From positions 186,001 through 250,000 of the forward strand of contig VCJN01002223.1 of the NCBI GenBank assembly GCA_006384855.1: DNA of 64,000 bases. The letters run 5' to 3'. The notes beneath the pieces are model-generated. The model was not told the origin of the DNA. It made no database searches and was given only the letters and a program-made list of their open reading frames with translations. The stretch comes from Tetraselmis striata (lineage: Eukaryota; Chlorophyta; Chlorodendrophyceae; Chlorodendrales; Chlorodendraceae). Below, in pieces: positions 22,309 to 33,059 of this stretch. The position numbers were made by a program, and so were the translations under genes. How positions within the stretch are numbered: position 1 is the stretch's first letter; each line of letters opens with the position of its first letter.

Positions 22309-22545
22309 TTAATTCAAGGGTGATTTTTGTGAAACTAGAACCATTCTACCATCAGCAAGAATAACTCTCACTTTATTTTGAAGTGGTGTAGTTGGTATTT
22401 TATTTTCTTTGACATACTTGGTGCTGGCAAAGTTCAAAGTAGCACCGCTGTCAACCAGTACTGAAGGTGTTATATTCCATGTGGGGTGTAACAGCAATAA
22501 ATCATGATTAGACTTGCTGGTAACAAAACATTTTTCTGTCATCAC
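22309..22545 (-). pseudogene. Chromovirus retropepsin fragment
   Basis: VLVDSGATLNFASTKYV carries the DSGAT active site of retroviral-type aspartic proteases, followed by KVRVILADGR, the usual flap region. It lies between the methyltransferase-like domain and RT. Confidence 0.75.
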
Positions 22546-22786
22546 ACGTGACTGATGGGCTTTGTGGCTTTTGGTTCAGCCAGCATGGTTTTGAGTTCTT
22601 CAGTGGCAACGACGTCATTAATAGCCTGGGCTGAACCTTCCTCAACAGTATAGACAGCCAAATAAACATCAACATTCCACTCAGTGGGTCCCATAGGTTC
22701 AGTATCACTCGCGAAACTGGGTGTGTGAAACAGATATGTTCTAGGTGGTAGCTGTGAATTTTCTTATATTTTGAAAGCAACGGTTT

Positions 22787-23182
22787 CTAGGATTGTCCTA
22801 ATTGTGAGGACCATCTGGGCATAACAATAATACCTCTTGTTTCAAAAGGTGACTCTTGTCTTTGCATCTCAAAACGCTGCAAGATAGGCGGGGCTGTGTC
22901 ATCATTCACTGGATTGATGAACACAGTTTTACCTTTGATATCATGTTGCAGAAATGGTTTTGCAGCACTGCAATAATCTGAACAGACAGCATCATATGCT
23001 GAGGCACATGCATCAAAAGTGACTGGACCATAGGCATAATTCAGTCTCTTGAATTCTGCTTGGTCAAACACAACATAGTCAGTTGGACATGCATTTGGTT
23101 TTGGATATTTAGTAATTTCAGTGTCATTCTTTTGATTATTGTTTTTGGTACGCATTCTGCGCACTCGAGATCTCTTTTGCAT
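22787..23182 (-). CDS. DNA adenine-methyltransferase-like domain inside the chromovirus
   Basis: A 131-codon frame between the gag zinc knuckle and the protease. TFDACASAYDAVCSDYCSAA (residues about 55-74), FLQHDIKGKTVFINP (77-91) and GIIVMPRWSS (117-126) match the layout of the phage-type N6-adenine methyltransferase (Dam) fold: an FD-x-A cofactor loop, then an NPP-type motif IV, then a strand ending in P-R/x-W. Here motif IV reads FINPV instead of NPP[FYW], so catalysis is doubtful. The domain assignment is my inference from motif order; whether it is part of a gag-pol polyprotein cannot be settled because of frameshifts. Confidence 0.5.
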   Translation of the reverse strand: MQKRSRVRRMRTKNNNQKNDTEITKYPKPNACPTDYVVFDQAEFKRLNYAYGPVTFDACASAYDAVCSDYCSAAKPFLQHDIKGKTVFINPVNDDTAPPILQRFEMQRQESPFETRGIIVMPRWSSQLGQS

Positions 23183-23448
23183 GATAGTCAGTTTGGCATG
23201 CAGTCTAGCATGTATCTTTTTGTCTTTGACATTTTTGTCGACATTTTCTCTGCACCCTGTCTCGTCCTAGATGTCGGCAACGAGGTGTGAATGAGCACAG
23301 GAACACCCATGAGCTTCATGGTCAGATTGTGAGTCGGAGGGGTTCAGTGCCGCGGGAGCGCAATGCTCAACCATATCGACATATGTATCCTCGATCTCAT
23401 GCAGGGGCTGAGCAGGCAGTTTAGCAGTGCATGCATGTTTGCATGGAC

Positions 23449-24310
23449 TCACATGCATTTTTTTGCATGGACTTCATCTGAGTCGATTTTTCCGACTTGC
23501 TTGGCTAGCTTATTAGCAGACACTTTGGCTTTGAACTGTTCTTTGTCATGTTCAGATGCATGGCGGCATTCGTAAATTGAGTGGCCTTTTTTGCCGCATT
23601 TGGCGCACTCACCAGAGAAGCGACTCTTTTTTGTTTGACGATTGGGGAAGCTGTTGTGAGCAGCAGGACGACTTGGGACAGAGCTGGTTGATGCTCCGTT
23701 GTTGCGTGACCACGGGTCTGTGGAGGTCGGCATGTGGCAACGACCTGAATACTCCTCGTAGCGACGCTTGTGGTTCTTGGTGTTGGCCTGCCTCCTTTTG
23801 GCAATCTCGACAGCGAGGCGGTGCTCCTCGTCGATAGCCGAGAGATGTCTGAAAAGTACTTCATGGAGTCGAGACAGCCTCGTTGGCATGGTTAGCCATC
23901 TTTCGCACCTCGGCTCTCTCGTGCTTGCTTGGGAATCGCCTGCAAAATACGATGCACTTGCAAGTACTCAGGCACAACGAAAGGTTCATGCAGCAAGGCA
24001 AATGCAGCTTGTAGCTTGCGCTGCAAGTCGACACAACAGGTAGCTATCTTGGGGTCGCTCGGCTTGGCGCAGATGTCACGCGCGTAGTCTCTGACGGGGT
24101 CTTGCCGTGTCGCGCGTAGTTCTCCAGAAAGGCCTTGACTGCCGGGAAGTTGTGAACGTCGGCGAGCTTGTGAGAGATGTTTTGGGTTGGCGCCATAACA
24201 CGGACTTCCAGCATCTTCTTCTCGACAATTTGACGCATAGATTGCTCGGCGGGTGGACCACCAGGAGGATGGCCGGCTTGACGGGCGCTCCGCTGCGATG
24301 CCATGGTGAC
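23449..24310 (-). pseudogene. Chromovirus gag with CCHC zinc knuckle
   Basis: The likely start is the minus-strand ATG at about 24303 (MASQRSARQAGHPPGG). The capsid-like part includes LADVHNFPAVKAFLENYARH and, in another frame, CCVDLQRKLQAAFALLHEPF. A third frame carries CAKCGKKGHSIYEC, a C-x2-C-x4-H-x4-C zinc knuckle. At least two frameshifts separate the three pieces. Confidence 0.75.
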
Positions 24311-24458
24311 ACGCGACTCGGGCAAAGGTTAAAGGGTTCAGAATCGTTACCAAGGGTCGGTAGGTCCAGCGAAACCGCGAATGTATCGTCGTGCGTGCGA
24401 GAGCATGTCGCGGTGGGTCGGCAGGTGGATATGGATCGTAACAGGAAGCCGAAACCAG

Positions 24459-24807
24459 TGTATGTACTCGTGGCAGTACTTAATGATACATGGCTCTACT
24501 CGTAGTATTTTGGCGCATTCAGTCGGTTGTTGGATGTAATCTCTTACAATATGCCGGTGGCATTACATACCTCTCCTGTAGCGGTCCGACTCGTCGGTAC
24601 CGCGGATAGGCAACTAGTAGCGCTATCTTGATGATTTAGGAGTTGTAGCGCGTTTTGTATGTTACAAGGAATATTACTGGCGTCTGGTTGTGGCCGTACC
24701 GGTAATAACACGCATGCTGAAATGTCAGTACATCAATATGATTACTTGGCCATAAAACGTGGCAGGTTGTGGTGATATTAGGGTAGTCGCTAGGCGCAAC
24801 CCTAACA
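24459..24807 (-). repeat. 5' LTR of the chromovirus
   Basis: TGTATGTACTCG to CCCTAACA; pairs with 19253-19602. The two LTRs differ by a small number of substitutions and short indels. Confidence 0.92.
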
Positions 24808-25720
24808 CAAATGGCCGAGGGGAAGGAGGCCATAGGGGCTGCCACTATTGCTTGCCGACTGAGGGCGCGTGGGCATACGGCAAAGACGGTCAGCACGAGC
24901 ACCGTGCGCCGCGCTTCGACGCGAGGGCGGCCGGAGGGGTTGCAGTTCAAATCAATGGATAACATGCAGCGATGCAATAAGAGTCACGAGCAGCAACGAG
25001 TGGTAGTATGGGTAAAAGAGAACGGAAACTCATCATACATACAAAACTAGATGTTCACAGATTCCAAGATATTGCGCGGTGGCAAAATCTATCGAAGAGA
25101 CGGAGGTGGCAACGCCGCGCCAAACCGGTGAAGCAAGAAGTGGTCAGCATCCAAACCAAGGACACATGTACATCGCATTGTCATCAAATGCCGTGTCTAG
25201 CTTGCACGCAGTCATGGGAACCACACCGCGCAAGGAATACAAAGACAAAAGGTATGTGAGCGAAAGAATACTGCAACATGATCGAGAATATATTCGTTCC
25301 TGAAAGTGCGCGGCTCTTTGGCGGGCACCCGTGCACGGTCTATGAAGACGGAGCCTATCCACGTAGGGCAATAATGAACAAAGTTGACATGGCAAAAAAA
25401 TATGCGCATATCACAGTGGTGCGCACACCTCCGTACTCCTCGGGTTCGATGACCCCTATCGATAATATGTGGAACTTGCTGCTGTGGAGGACTTGCTGCG
25501 GGGATTGAGGTTCGAAACCTTCCGCAACTTTGAGAATGCACTCCATCGCAAATGGGGCAATGTATTCATCGAACAATGCAAAACAGTTGAGCGCCTCAAT
25601 GCCCATGCGACTATCAAAGGTTTTGAGCACGGGAGGAGGACTCATCGAGCGAAAGATACACACCGAAAAATCAGTTGTAAACTGAAAACCTTTGTCTACA
25701 AAATCGGCAGTAATACCAAA
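24808..25720 (+). pseudogene. Tc1/IS630-like transposase, catalytic part (copy T1)
   Basis: Continues the transposase interrupted at 19252. It has AEGKEAIGAATIACRLRARG and STVRRASTRGRPEGLQF (second DNA-binding helices), and in a later frame VYEDGAYPRRAIMNKVDMAK and PIDNMWNLL. The last two contain the second Asp and the final acidic residue, with D where Tc1 proteins usually have E. Stop codons and frame changes at about 24960 and 25290 show it is dead. Confidence 0.65.
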
Positions 25721-25744
25721 ACAATATGCGTATCATGTTTTCCA

Positions 25745-26515
25745 TCCCACTCCATGCATCAAAAGTAACGAAGGGGTAGGTCGTAATCCGTGCGCAGGTT
25801 GCACGCCACATGTCGCCAAACCGACTGCCGCCCTATGGGCATATGTCCTCATCTTCCCTCGAGCTAGCCGCCCCTATTAGTCGCAAAATTAATGCGATGG
25901 TGTATGATGGACATACACGCAATTACATCTAGCATTGGTGAAATGCTATGCTACATTTGACAGATGCAAATACGTTACATCGCATGTATATATGCGGTGT
26001 ACATCTAGGGTTATCTAGGAAATTTCGATGCCCTACTCTGAAAACATGCGAGGTGATGTTGCGGCTATCTTCCGTCACGACCCCATGGCCGCGCTTGGCG
26101 TATGCGCTTCAAAACTGAGCGATACCCGCCCGCGGGTGCGCTTCGGAAAAACGGAAACTGCCGGTTACCAATAAAACGCGCAAAACTCGCAATACAAGCG
26201 CGCAGTACATAAGGTCACAGTGGGGATGTAAACTGTGTGCGGTACTTAGTCGCAACCGCATTCGCGCCCGCTAAGTCCGCGCACCGTGGTTCGCGCAGCG
26301 GGCCCGCATCACCACGAGGAAATCTACTGCCCACTGTGAGAATCGAAACTGCGCATGGGCGTTCACGTCGTTTACGGAGAGCGCCGCTTAAACGCTCAGG
26401 CCGCAGCCCTAAAGTAACAATGACTCTTCCATTGCTTATATACACCTAGTACCGAACGGCCCGCCGTACCGCGTGAGGCACCGATTTAAAGGTGAGCTGT
26501 CAAAACTCGAATTTT
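25745..26515 (+). repeat. REP repeat, copy 2 (right flank of the Tc1-like unit)
   Basis: The left terminus is ATGCATCAAAAGTAACGAAG followed by GGGTAGGTCGTAATCCGTGC. It is colinear with the other copies to GAGCTGTCAAAACTCG, after which the right terminus is degraded. Confidence 0.75.
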
Positions 26516-26799
26516 TAACCTACGAAATCCCGTGTACATTACCGCTGTACATTCCGCGGCATTGTTATTGCTGATACACCCGTCGCGGACAGCGGAAGCA
26601 ATATCAGTTAAGTACAGCAAAGTTCATTACACGTCATATCCGAGGCGGTCATTCCCAGCAAACGACTCATCGTGCTAGGGACCAGTCGCTACCAGCAACA
26701 TGTTAGTTAGGCAATAAAGCCGACACCGGCCGCGCCATCTGCAAACAGATCTCGCACGAACACAACACTGCGCGTGACCGGTAGGGGGGTCAGTGGTCA

Positions 26800-28219
26800 C
26801 TACGGTGCATCGGCATCGAGCTGGATGTAGTAGAGCCCAGTAGTCATGGACCTAGACTCGCGAATCGCCAGCAACGCGGCGGCAAGCCCTCCTTGGTCGC
26901 CTCGGCTACTGACGCGCTGTCGCTTCTCTTGTGGCCGAGCACAGACGTTAAGGTCGATCTCCCTGAGGGCACTCCGTGTGATGGTGCGCTCCGTGGTGCC
27001 CGAGGAAGCGCCAGGCGCGCATGAAGTTGGGGCGCTTGCCTGGACGGCGAAGCTCGCCAGGCCCTCTGGCGCTTCGACTGTTGGAAGGCCGGTGCCTGGC
27101 GAGGGAGGCTTACTCAGGTGCAATCAGCGGTCCTGTCCGGTGCTGTCGGCGGGCAGCATGGATACCGAGTTCATAATAAATCATAATCATAATAAAAGAC
27201 CTAAGGATTTGCACAGCATTATAACCTGCACTTCTGCATGACGATGGAAAAAATAACACAGTAAGATTCACTGCCAAGCAAGATGGCAAGTGTGATAGCA
27301 ATTGTAATAACAGCAAGTATGTGAATAATGATCGAACAAAGCCCCGCACCTCGTGTTCACAGCATGCCATGCGGCTTCCTCTGCAGGTGTCGCGGAGGCA
27401 TGGCCATTAGTCAGTTTGGGTTCCACAGGTGGCGGGAAGATGGCGGGCTGTGCCACAGGCAAGTGTGTGGTCGAGGCAAAAGCGGGCGGCTGACGTAGGA
27501 GTGGCCCAATGGCGGCTTGAGAAGGGTTGCGCACGTGCAATCAACACAACACCATAACCAGCATGAAAATTTTACTTGCTCACCTCATGAAATGCGTAAG
27601 GTATGCATGGGATAAATGGCAGTCTAGGCAGCAGGCAATATATATGCGTGAGGCAGCCGGGCTCGCACCTCTCGTCCGCGGCATCCCATGCAACTTCCTC
27701 TGCAGGTGTCGCATTGACATTGTTAATAGTTAGCCTATGTGCTACTGGCTTTGGAAAGCTGGATGGCTGTACCACCGCGCGGGCTAAAGCCGCAGCAGCA
27801 GCGGGAAGATGGAGCGGTCCTGCCAAATCTTCCGCCATGGGGGGAATCCTAGCGGGAGCGCCCAGAGCTTGCACGACGTGGGCTGATGCTATCACGCCAG
27901 CCTCTGTGCTCGGGCGCTCATAAGTTCTGCAAAAGACAGCACAACAACTTTAAGTACACGAGCCGCGATATACATCAAACTAGTTGGGAAGCGCGGTGTA
28001 AAGGGCCGATGTGTATAGAATTACCGCAGTCGATCACTAGTTGAAACATACATGAACGCTCCAAGATTCTGGTGCCCTGTGAAATTCATGACGACGCCGG
28101 AGGTAATTGAAGCGGGGCACAAGCGGCAACAGAGTCTTGGCTAGCATGCATCTCCTCGGTTGCGTCCATGTCGCCGCTGTCGTGGTCCTCATCAGCCCCT
28201 TCAGACATGAGATCATCAT
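26800..28219 (-). CDS. Possible hypothetical gene with duplicated exon module
   Basis: Several minus-strand exons look protein-like, although the product is not recognised. A segment near 28200 is acidic (SEGADEDHDSGDMDATEEMH). An exon starting after TTTTGCAG at about 27914 contains LTINNVNATPAEEVAWDAAD. Another starting at about 27494 contains LTNGHASATPAEEAAWHAVN, clearly a duplicate of the first. A last exon (about 27091-26800) contains REIDLNVCARPQEKRQR, a basic nuclear-signal-like stretch, and ends at a stop. Splice sites such as CATGAG|GTGAGC and CGTCAG|CCGCCC join in phase between the two repeated exons. No conserved domain was recognised and the gene could be transposon-derived. Confidence 0.3.
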
Positions 28220-29733
28220 TGCGGGCTTGGTTTGGCTCCGAAACCAAGTGTCACAGCCCCCTTAGGACTTAGGCCGAATAAACGTCTAGCCATAGATAGT
28301 CCTAAGGCAGGAGCTGAGTCAAGGGCCCATTGGATCGTTATTCCACACGGCCAGGAATAATGAACAAAGATTTGGGAAAAGGGATTCTTACAGTACCGGA
28401 ATGCCGGTAACCTGGGTGACTGGCCCGGCGGTGGTTTTGCCGGCCTATTTATAGTCGATGGTTTCCGTCATTCCGTGCGCTGCGTATAGATTCCAATTCC
28501 CACCACTTGTGCTGCGTGTAACTACTATACTAATACTAAAATCGACGTGTGCGGTCCTAACCCGCGGCCCGTCGCTATTTTAGTAACACACAACTAACTA
28601 CAGACAGGTTGCTAGCACCTTCGTCTGTCCGCAGCACAGTGATGCAATATTTTTCTACTATTGCTATAGCAAATGCTATAGCGTTCTAGATGGTTCTAGT
28701 AGGTTCTAGTACCTACTGGTAATACGCTCCTAAGGCAGCGCTCTATTTAACGCTAGGTATTTTACCAGCGCGTACAACAATCGCGCTCCTGCTTGTACGC
28801 ATGCGTAAGTACAGGTTACTTGCACCCCATGTGGGTACTCGTAATACTGTCCTGCACTACTAGTCGCCTTGTAGTCGCGCGTACTGACGCCTCGTCGTCC
28901 TCGTACCAGTACTTCGCCTTCACTTGTACTCGCACTAGCAATGCTCACACTCGTACTTCGATTGGCTCGTACTCGTTCTCGTTCGCCTCAGTCGCCAGTT
29001 CTTCGCTCCTTCGTCGGCTCCCGCAGTACAAAATACAGCAGTGTAGAGTACATAACATGTAGTGCTGGTCGGTGCACCGGTGTGCAGTGGACAGCTGGCG
29101 CATCTTACCTGGTATATATGGGGAGAGAGTCAATTGGTACGGCAAGGGGTCGTCCTCGATGGGGCGCTCCATGGATCACGACAGGGTTCCGGTGGGTGAT
29201 TGGGAAAGGGTGTCGCTGGCTGGGAGAAAGTGTGGAGACTGATGGAGGGCAATGGATCTTCTCTCGCTGGCGCCCGCGGCCACCAAAATATCATCAGATT
29301 TTTGCGACGCGTGTTTACGAGTACGCGTACTTAATGGCATTTTTGCCACGCGGTGGTACGAGGTAGAAGAATCTGATACTGCTAGGGCTATGCACAGTAA
29401 GACAGCAGTTCCGGTTTTTCGTCAGAGTAATCGCTAGGTATTAGTAGTAAAGCTTACATGTTGCCGTAGCGACTACTCCTGGATGGTACCTGTACCGTAC
29501 GGGTGATTTTACGGCCAGGTGCGGTTGAGCACAAGTAATCCTTATGCACTAATTGATGACGATGAGGACGAGGGAGTAATAGTTTCGTACCATAAAGGGG
29601 TTTCATGGTCCAGAAATATCCAAGATTTCTTAGGTGAAAAACTCGATTCGAATCACTAAAGTTGTATTTGTGTTCGGGGCAGGAATGAGCATCATGCTCA
29701 TCCCGCCTGTCCGAACAGAGATACAGGTATAAT
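28220..29733. other. Region without a supported gene
   Basis: TGTCACAGCCCCCTTAGGAC at about 28249 resembles an LTR start, but no matching second copy or terminus was found. The 28790-29010 part is rich in irregular TACTCGTACT-type repeats. The plus-strand open frame 28941-29366 has no family features. Confidence 0.4.
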
Positions 29734-29738
29734 CTGAG

Positions 29739-29963
29739 TGTGAGGAAAGGTGCGCGTGGTGGTGAAGGTTAGTGCTATTCCACTGTTGTGATGGTGGAGT
29801 ATGATCTGGTTACATGCCGACAGGCGCCGTGCCTGATATATCAGGCGATGCGATGTGGCCGACAGGGCGCGGGCGCAACCCGTCACCTAACGGGCGCGTG
29901 CTACGCGCCTAATGTGCTATGATGATTAGGGCTAGTGAGGGTATAGGATATATCCTACTCACA
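29739..29963. mobile_element. Solo LTR of the second chromovirus family
   Basis: Starts TGTGAGGAAAGGTGCGCGTGG and ends GGATATATCCTACTCACA. It is flanked by perfect 5-bp direct repeats CTGAG (29734-29738 and 29964-29968). The same LTR occurs at 59248-59466 and in part at 59117-59243 and 57257-57297. A solo LTR is left by LTR-LTR recombination. Confidence 0.85.
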
Positions 29964-30126
29964 CTGAGTGATTCGAATCACGTTCATTACTTTTCACGCC
30001 TGTAATCGCGAGAGCCACGCACGGCGGTCCGGGCGGCCCCAATGTGACCCGCCCATTTTTAAGTACTGTGCGCCGGACGGAACTAAAATAAAAATTAGCG
30101 TTATCATTACGGGTACTTGGAAATAC

Positions 30127-30905
30127 TACAAGCGTCAAAATTAATTAACGCGTGGGTCGTAATCGTGCGCAGGCTGCACGCCACATGTCGCCAAACTGAT
30201 TGCCGCCCTATGGCCATGTATATCCTCATCTTCCGTCGAGCTAGCCGCCCCTAGTAGTCGCTCAATAAACGCGATAGCGTATGGTAGGCATATACACAAT
30301 TACATCTAGCTTTAGTTAAATGTTGCTTATTGCTAGATGCTAATGCGTTACATCGCATGTGTGCGGTGTACATCTAGGGTTATCTACGGTATTTCTATGC
30401 CCTACTCTGAAAACATGCGGGATCATGTTACGGCCATCTTGCGTCGCGAGCCCATGACCGCGCTTGGCGTATGCGCTTAAAAACTGAGCGATACCGGCGC
30501 CCGCTAGTGCGCCCCGGAAAAACGGAAACTACTGCAGGTTTCCAATAAAATGCGCAAAACTCGCAGTATAAGCGCGCAGTACATAAGGGCACAGTGGGGC
30601 TGTAAACTATGTGCGGTACTTAGTCACACCCGCGCTTGCTAAGTCCGCGATAAGTCCGCGTACCGTGGTTCACACGCGGCGGGCACACCTCGCTCACGAG
30701 GAAATCTGCCCATTGCGGAAATCGAACATGCACACGGGCGTGTGCGCTTACAGAGAGCGCGCTTAAACGCTCAGGCCGCAGCCCTAAAGTAACAATGACG
30801 CTTTCTTTGGCAATATATACCCGGTACCGAACGGCTCACTCTACCGCGTGGGGCATCGATTTGAAGTTGAGCTGTCAAAACCCGGTCATTAATTTTGACG
30901 CCTGT
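30127..30905 (+). repeat. REP repeat, copy 3, both termini present
   Basis: The left end CAAGCGTCAAAATTAATTAA and right end TCATTAATTTTGACGCCTG are inverted copies of each other, showing that REP has short terminal inverted repeats. The body contains the common blocks in the same order as the other copies. About 50 bp upstream (AAATTAGCGTTATCANTACG) are shared with copy 4. Confidence 0.8.
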
Positions 30906-31477
30906 AATAGTGGGAACCGGGACCCCATTTTTATGTGGCGATTACACTACGCTTCAAAATAAATGGCAAACCCCTACTTCGGATAGGGTCTGTGCTCACG
31001 CGCAATCGTGGCGCCAATCCTAGTATTGGGGTATGTTGGGTAGGAGCGCTGGCTACAACCCCCACATTTTAGATTGAACTGATTTGGCCGTGTACATAGA
31101 GGTGCATGTAGATGTAAAAACGAGGCATGAATTTCGCACATCTGGAGCTTAGATAAGCACAAATGTTCAGAAAAATATTCCTACGCGCAGCGCATGAGGA
31201 GTCTTTGGCATGGCTCTATAGCAATAGACTGCCCATAGATGTGCTCGCATGGTACCTCGGAATTCTAATATTTTAACAGTAGTTTTCGCACCCCGAATTA
31301 TTTTTAACACGGGCAAGTCACCCCGCGTCCCCAGCTCGGAGGGTTTTCGTAATGCGTTGATACTCGAAAAATGCTCACCAACTGCCCTTGCCATACATTT
31401 CGCCTACCATTAATTTTGAAGCGTATTGTACTGAACGACGGAACTTAAATTTAAATTAGCGTTATCAGTACGGGTAC
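30906..31477. other. Spacer between two REP copies
   Basis: No gene seen. It contains short AT-rich sequence and the ~50-bp flank shared with the sequence left of REP copy 3. Confidence 0.4.
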
Positions 31478-32230
31478 CTGGCAATACTACAGGCGCGTGA
31501 AAAGTAAGTACCGTATGGGTCGTAATCCGTGCGCAGGCTGCACGCCACACGTCGCCGAACTGAAATTGCTGCTGTGTGGGCGTATATCCTCATCTTCCCT
31601 CGAGCTAGCCCCCCTTAGTAGTCGCACAATTAATGCGATGGCGTATGATGGTGGACATATACGCATTTACATCTAGCATTGGTGAAATGCTACATCTTGC
31701 CAGATGCAAATGCGTTACATCGCATGGATGCGGTGTACACCTAGGGTTATCTACGGTATTTCTATGCCCTACTCTGAAATAATATGAGGTGATGTTGCGG
31801 CTATCTTGCGTCGCGAGCCCGCCATGGCCGCGCTTGGCGTTTGCGCTTCAAATTGAGCGATACCCCCCCCCCCCCCCCCCCCGCTAGTGCGCCCCGGAAA
31901 AACGGGAACTGTCGGTTAGCAATTAAATGCGCAAAAATCGCATTGTAATAAGCGCGCAGTACACAAGGTCATAGCGTGGTTGCAAAATGTGTGCGGTAAT
32001 TATGCCGCACGCGCACTTGCGCTTGCTAAGTCCGCGATTAGTCCGCGCACCGTGGTTCGCGCGCGGCGGGCCCGCCTCGCTGCTACAAGGAAGTATGCAC
32101 ACTAAGAGAATCGTACCTACGCACGGGCATGCGCGCTTACGGATAGCGCCGCTTAAACGCTCAGGCCGCAGCCCGAAAGTAACAATGACGCGTTGTTTTG
32201 TTATACATACCCGGTACCGAATGGCTCGTT
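31478..32230 (+). repeat. REP repeat, copy 4
   Basis: Colinear with other REP copies from CAGGCGCGTGAAAAGTAAG to CCGGTACCGAATGGCTCG, where similarity ends abruptly and the right terminus is missing. It includes a C homopolymer at about 31863-31882. Confidence 0.75.
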
Positions 32231-32393
32231 GTTTGACGTTGAATGTCACGTGGCCAGCATTCGTTAAAGACAGCCGACAACATGGACTTGTCCTCAGCTG
32301 CACGAGCAACAACAAAACGCAGCACGAGGCGGTCAACGCGTGTGAAATTCGAATCCTCTACGGGGTCTCATCAGCCACCCGCCGACTCACCGT

Positions 32394-32990
32394 GAAAGCA
32401 ATTCAAAAGATCCCAGCATGTCATATACACGCGGGCAACCGCATATATAGCCATATAGCCGGTACACGGGCAGCCGAGTACCGGTATACCGCGTTGTACT
32501 CGTATCGATATCGGGCAGCCGATTATCGGTACGAGTATAGCAAACGTTCCATCCTGTCCCATCCATGGACGACCAATCCGATTTCCGGGTGATAGGGAAA
32601 TCGAACCAATGACCTCCTGGACCGCAGCCAAGGCTCCGAGAAAGCATTGAAAGCAATTCAAAAGCCCTAGCATGTCATATACACACGGGCAACCGCATAT
32701 ATAGCCATATAGCCGGTACACGGGCAGCCGAGTACCGGTATACCGCGCTGTACTCGTATCGATATCGGGCAGCCGATTATCGGTACGAGTATAGCTAACA
32801 TTCCATCCCGTCCCATCCATGGACGACCAATCCGATTTCCGGGTGATAGGGAAATCGAACCAGTGACCTCCATCCAGGACCGCAACCAAGGCTCCGAGAA
32901 AGCATTGAAAGCAATTCAAAAGATCCCACCATGTCATATACACACGGGCAACCGCATGTATAGCCATATAGCCGGTACACGGGCAGCCAA
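32394..32990. repeat. Tandem repeat, unit about 256 bp, 2.3 copies
   Basis: Units begin GAAAGCAATTCAAAAG at 32394, 32649 and 32907. They share CCGGTACACGGGCAGCC and GATTTCCGGGTGATAGGGAA. The third unit stops after about 85 bp. On the minus strand each full unit contains GGTTCGATTTCC next to a tRNA-like arm, so a tRNA-derived origin is possible. Short open frames across it are a by-product of the period. Confidence 0.85.
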
Positions 32991-33059
32991 ACCTGCCCGC
33001 CCAAGCCGCCGTCACTCACTATGGCTCCGTATTGTTTCATCATAAATAGCAAACCACCC

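Larger units (their letters stand above)
19253..24807 (-). mobile_element. Ty3/gypsy chromovirus, complete ends, defective interior
   Basis: LTRs are at 19253-19602 and 24459-24807 (350 and 349 bp, highly similar). Each begins TG and ends CA. The flanks CGAAT (19248-19252) and CAAAT (24808-24812) are a 5-bp target duplication with one mismatch. Coding is on the minus strand, so the 24459-24807 copy is the 5' LTR. Just inside the 3' LTR is a purine tract (minus-strand AGAGGGGTGGGAA, 19603-19615), the polypurine primer. A TGG-starting primer-binding candidate follows the 5' LTR. Order: gag with zinc knuckle, methyltransferase-like domain, protease, partial RT, RNase H, integrase, chromodomain. 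The RT palm is deleted and several frameshifts exist, so it is not autonomous. Confidence 0.9.

Noticed and set aside
28249..28640. LTR start at TGTCACAGCCCCC
   Set aside because: No second copy, no CA end at a defined place and no target duplication could be found.
32394..32990. CRISPR-like array
   Set aside because: The repeats are ~256 bp long and contiguous with no unique spacers; it is an ordinary tandem repeat in a eukaryotic genome.
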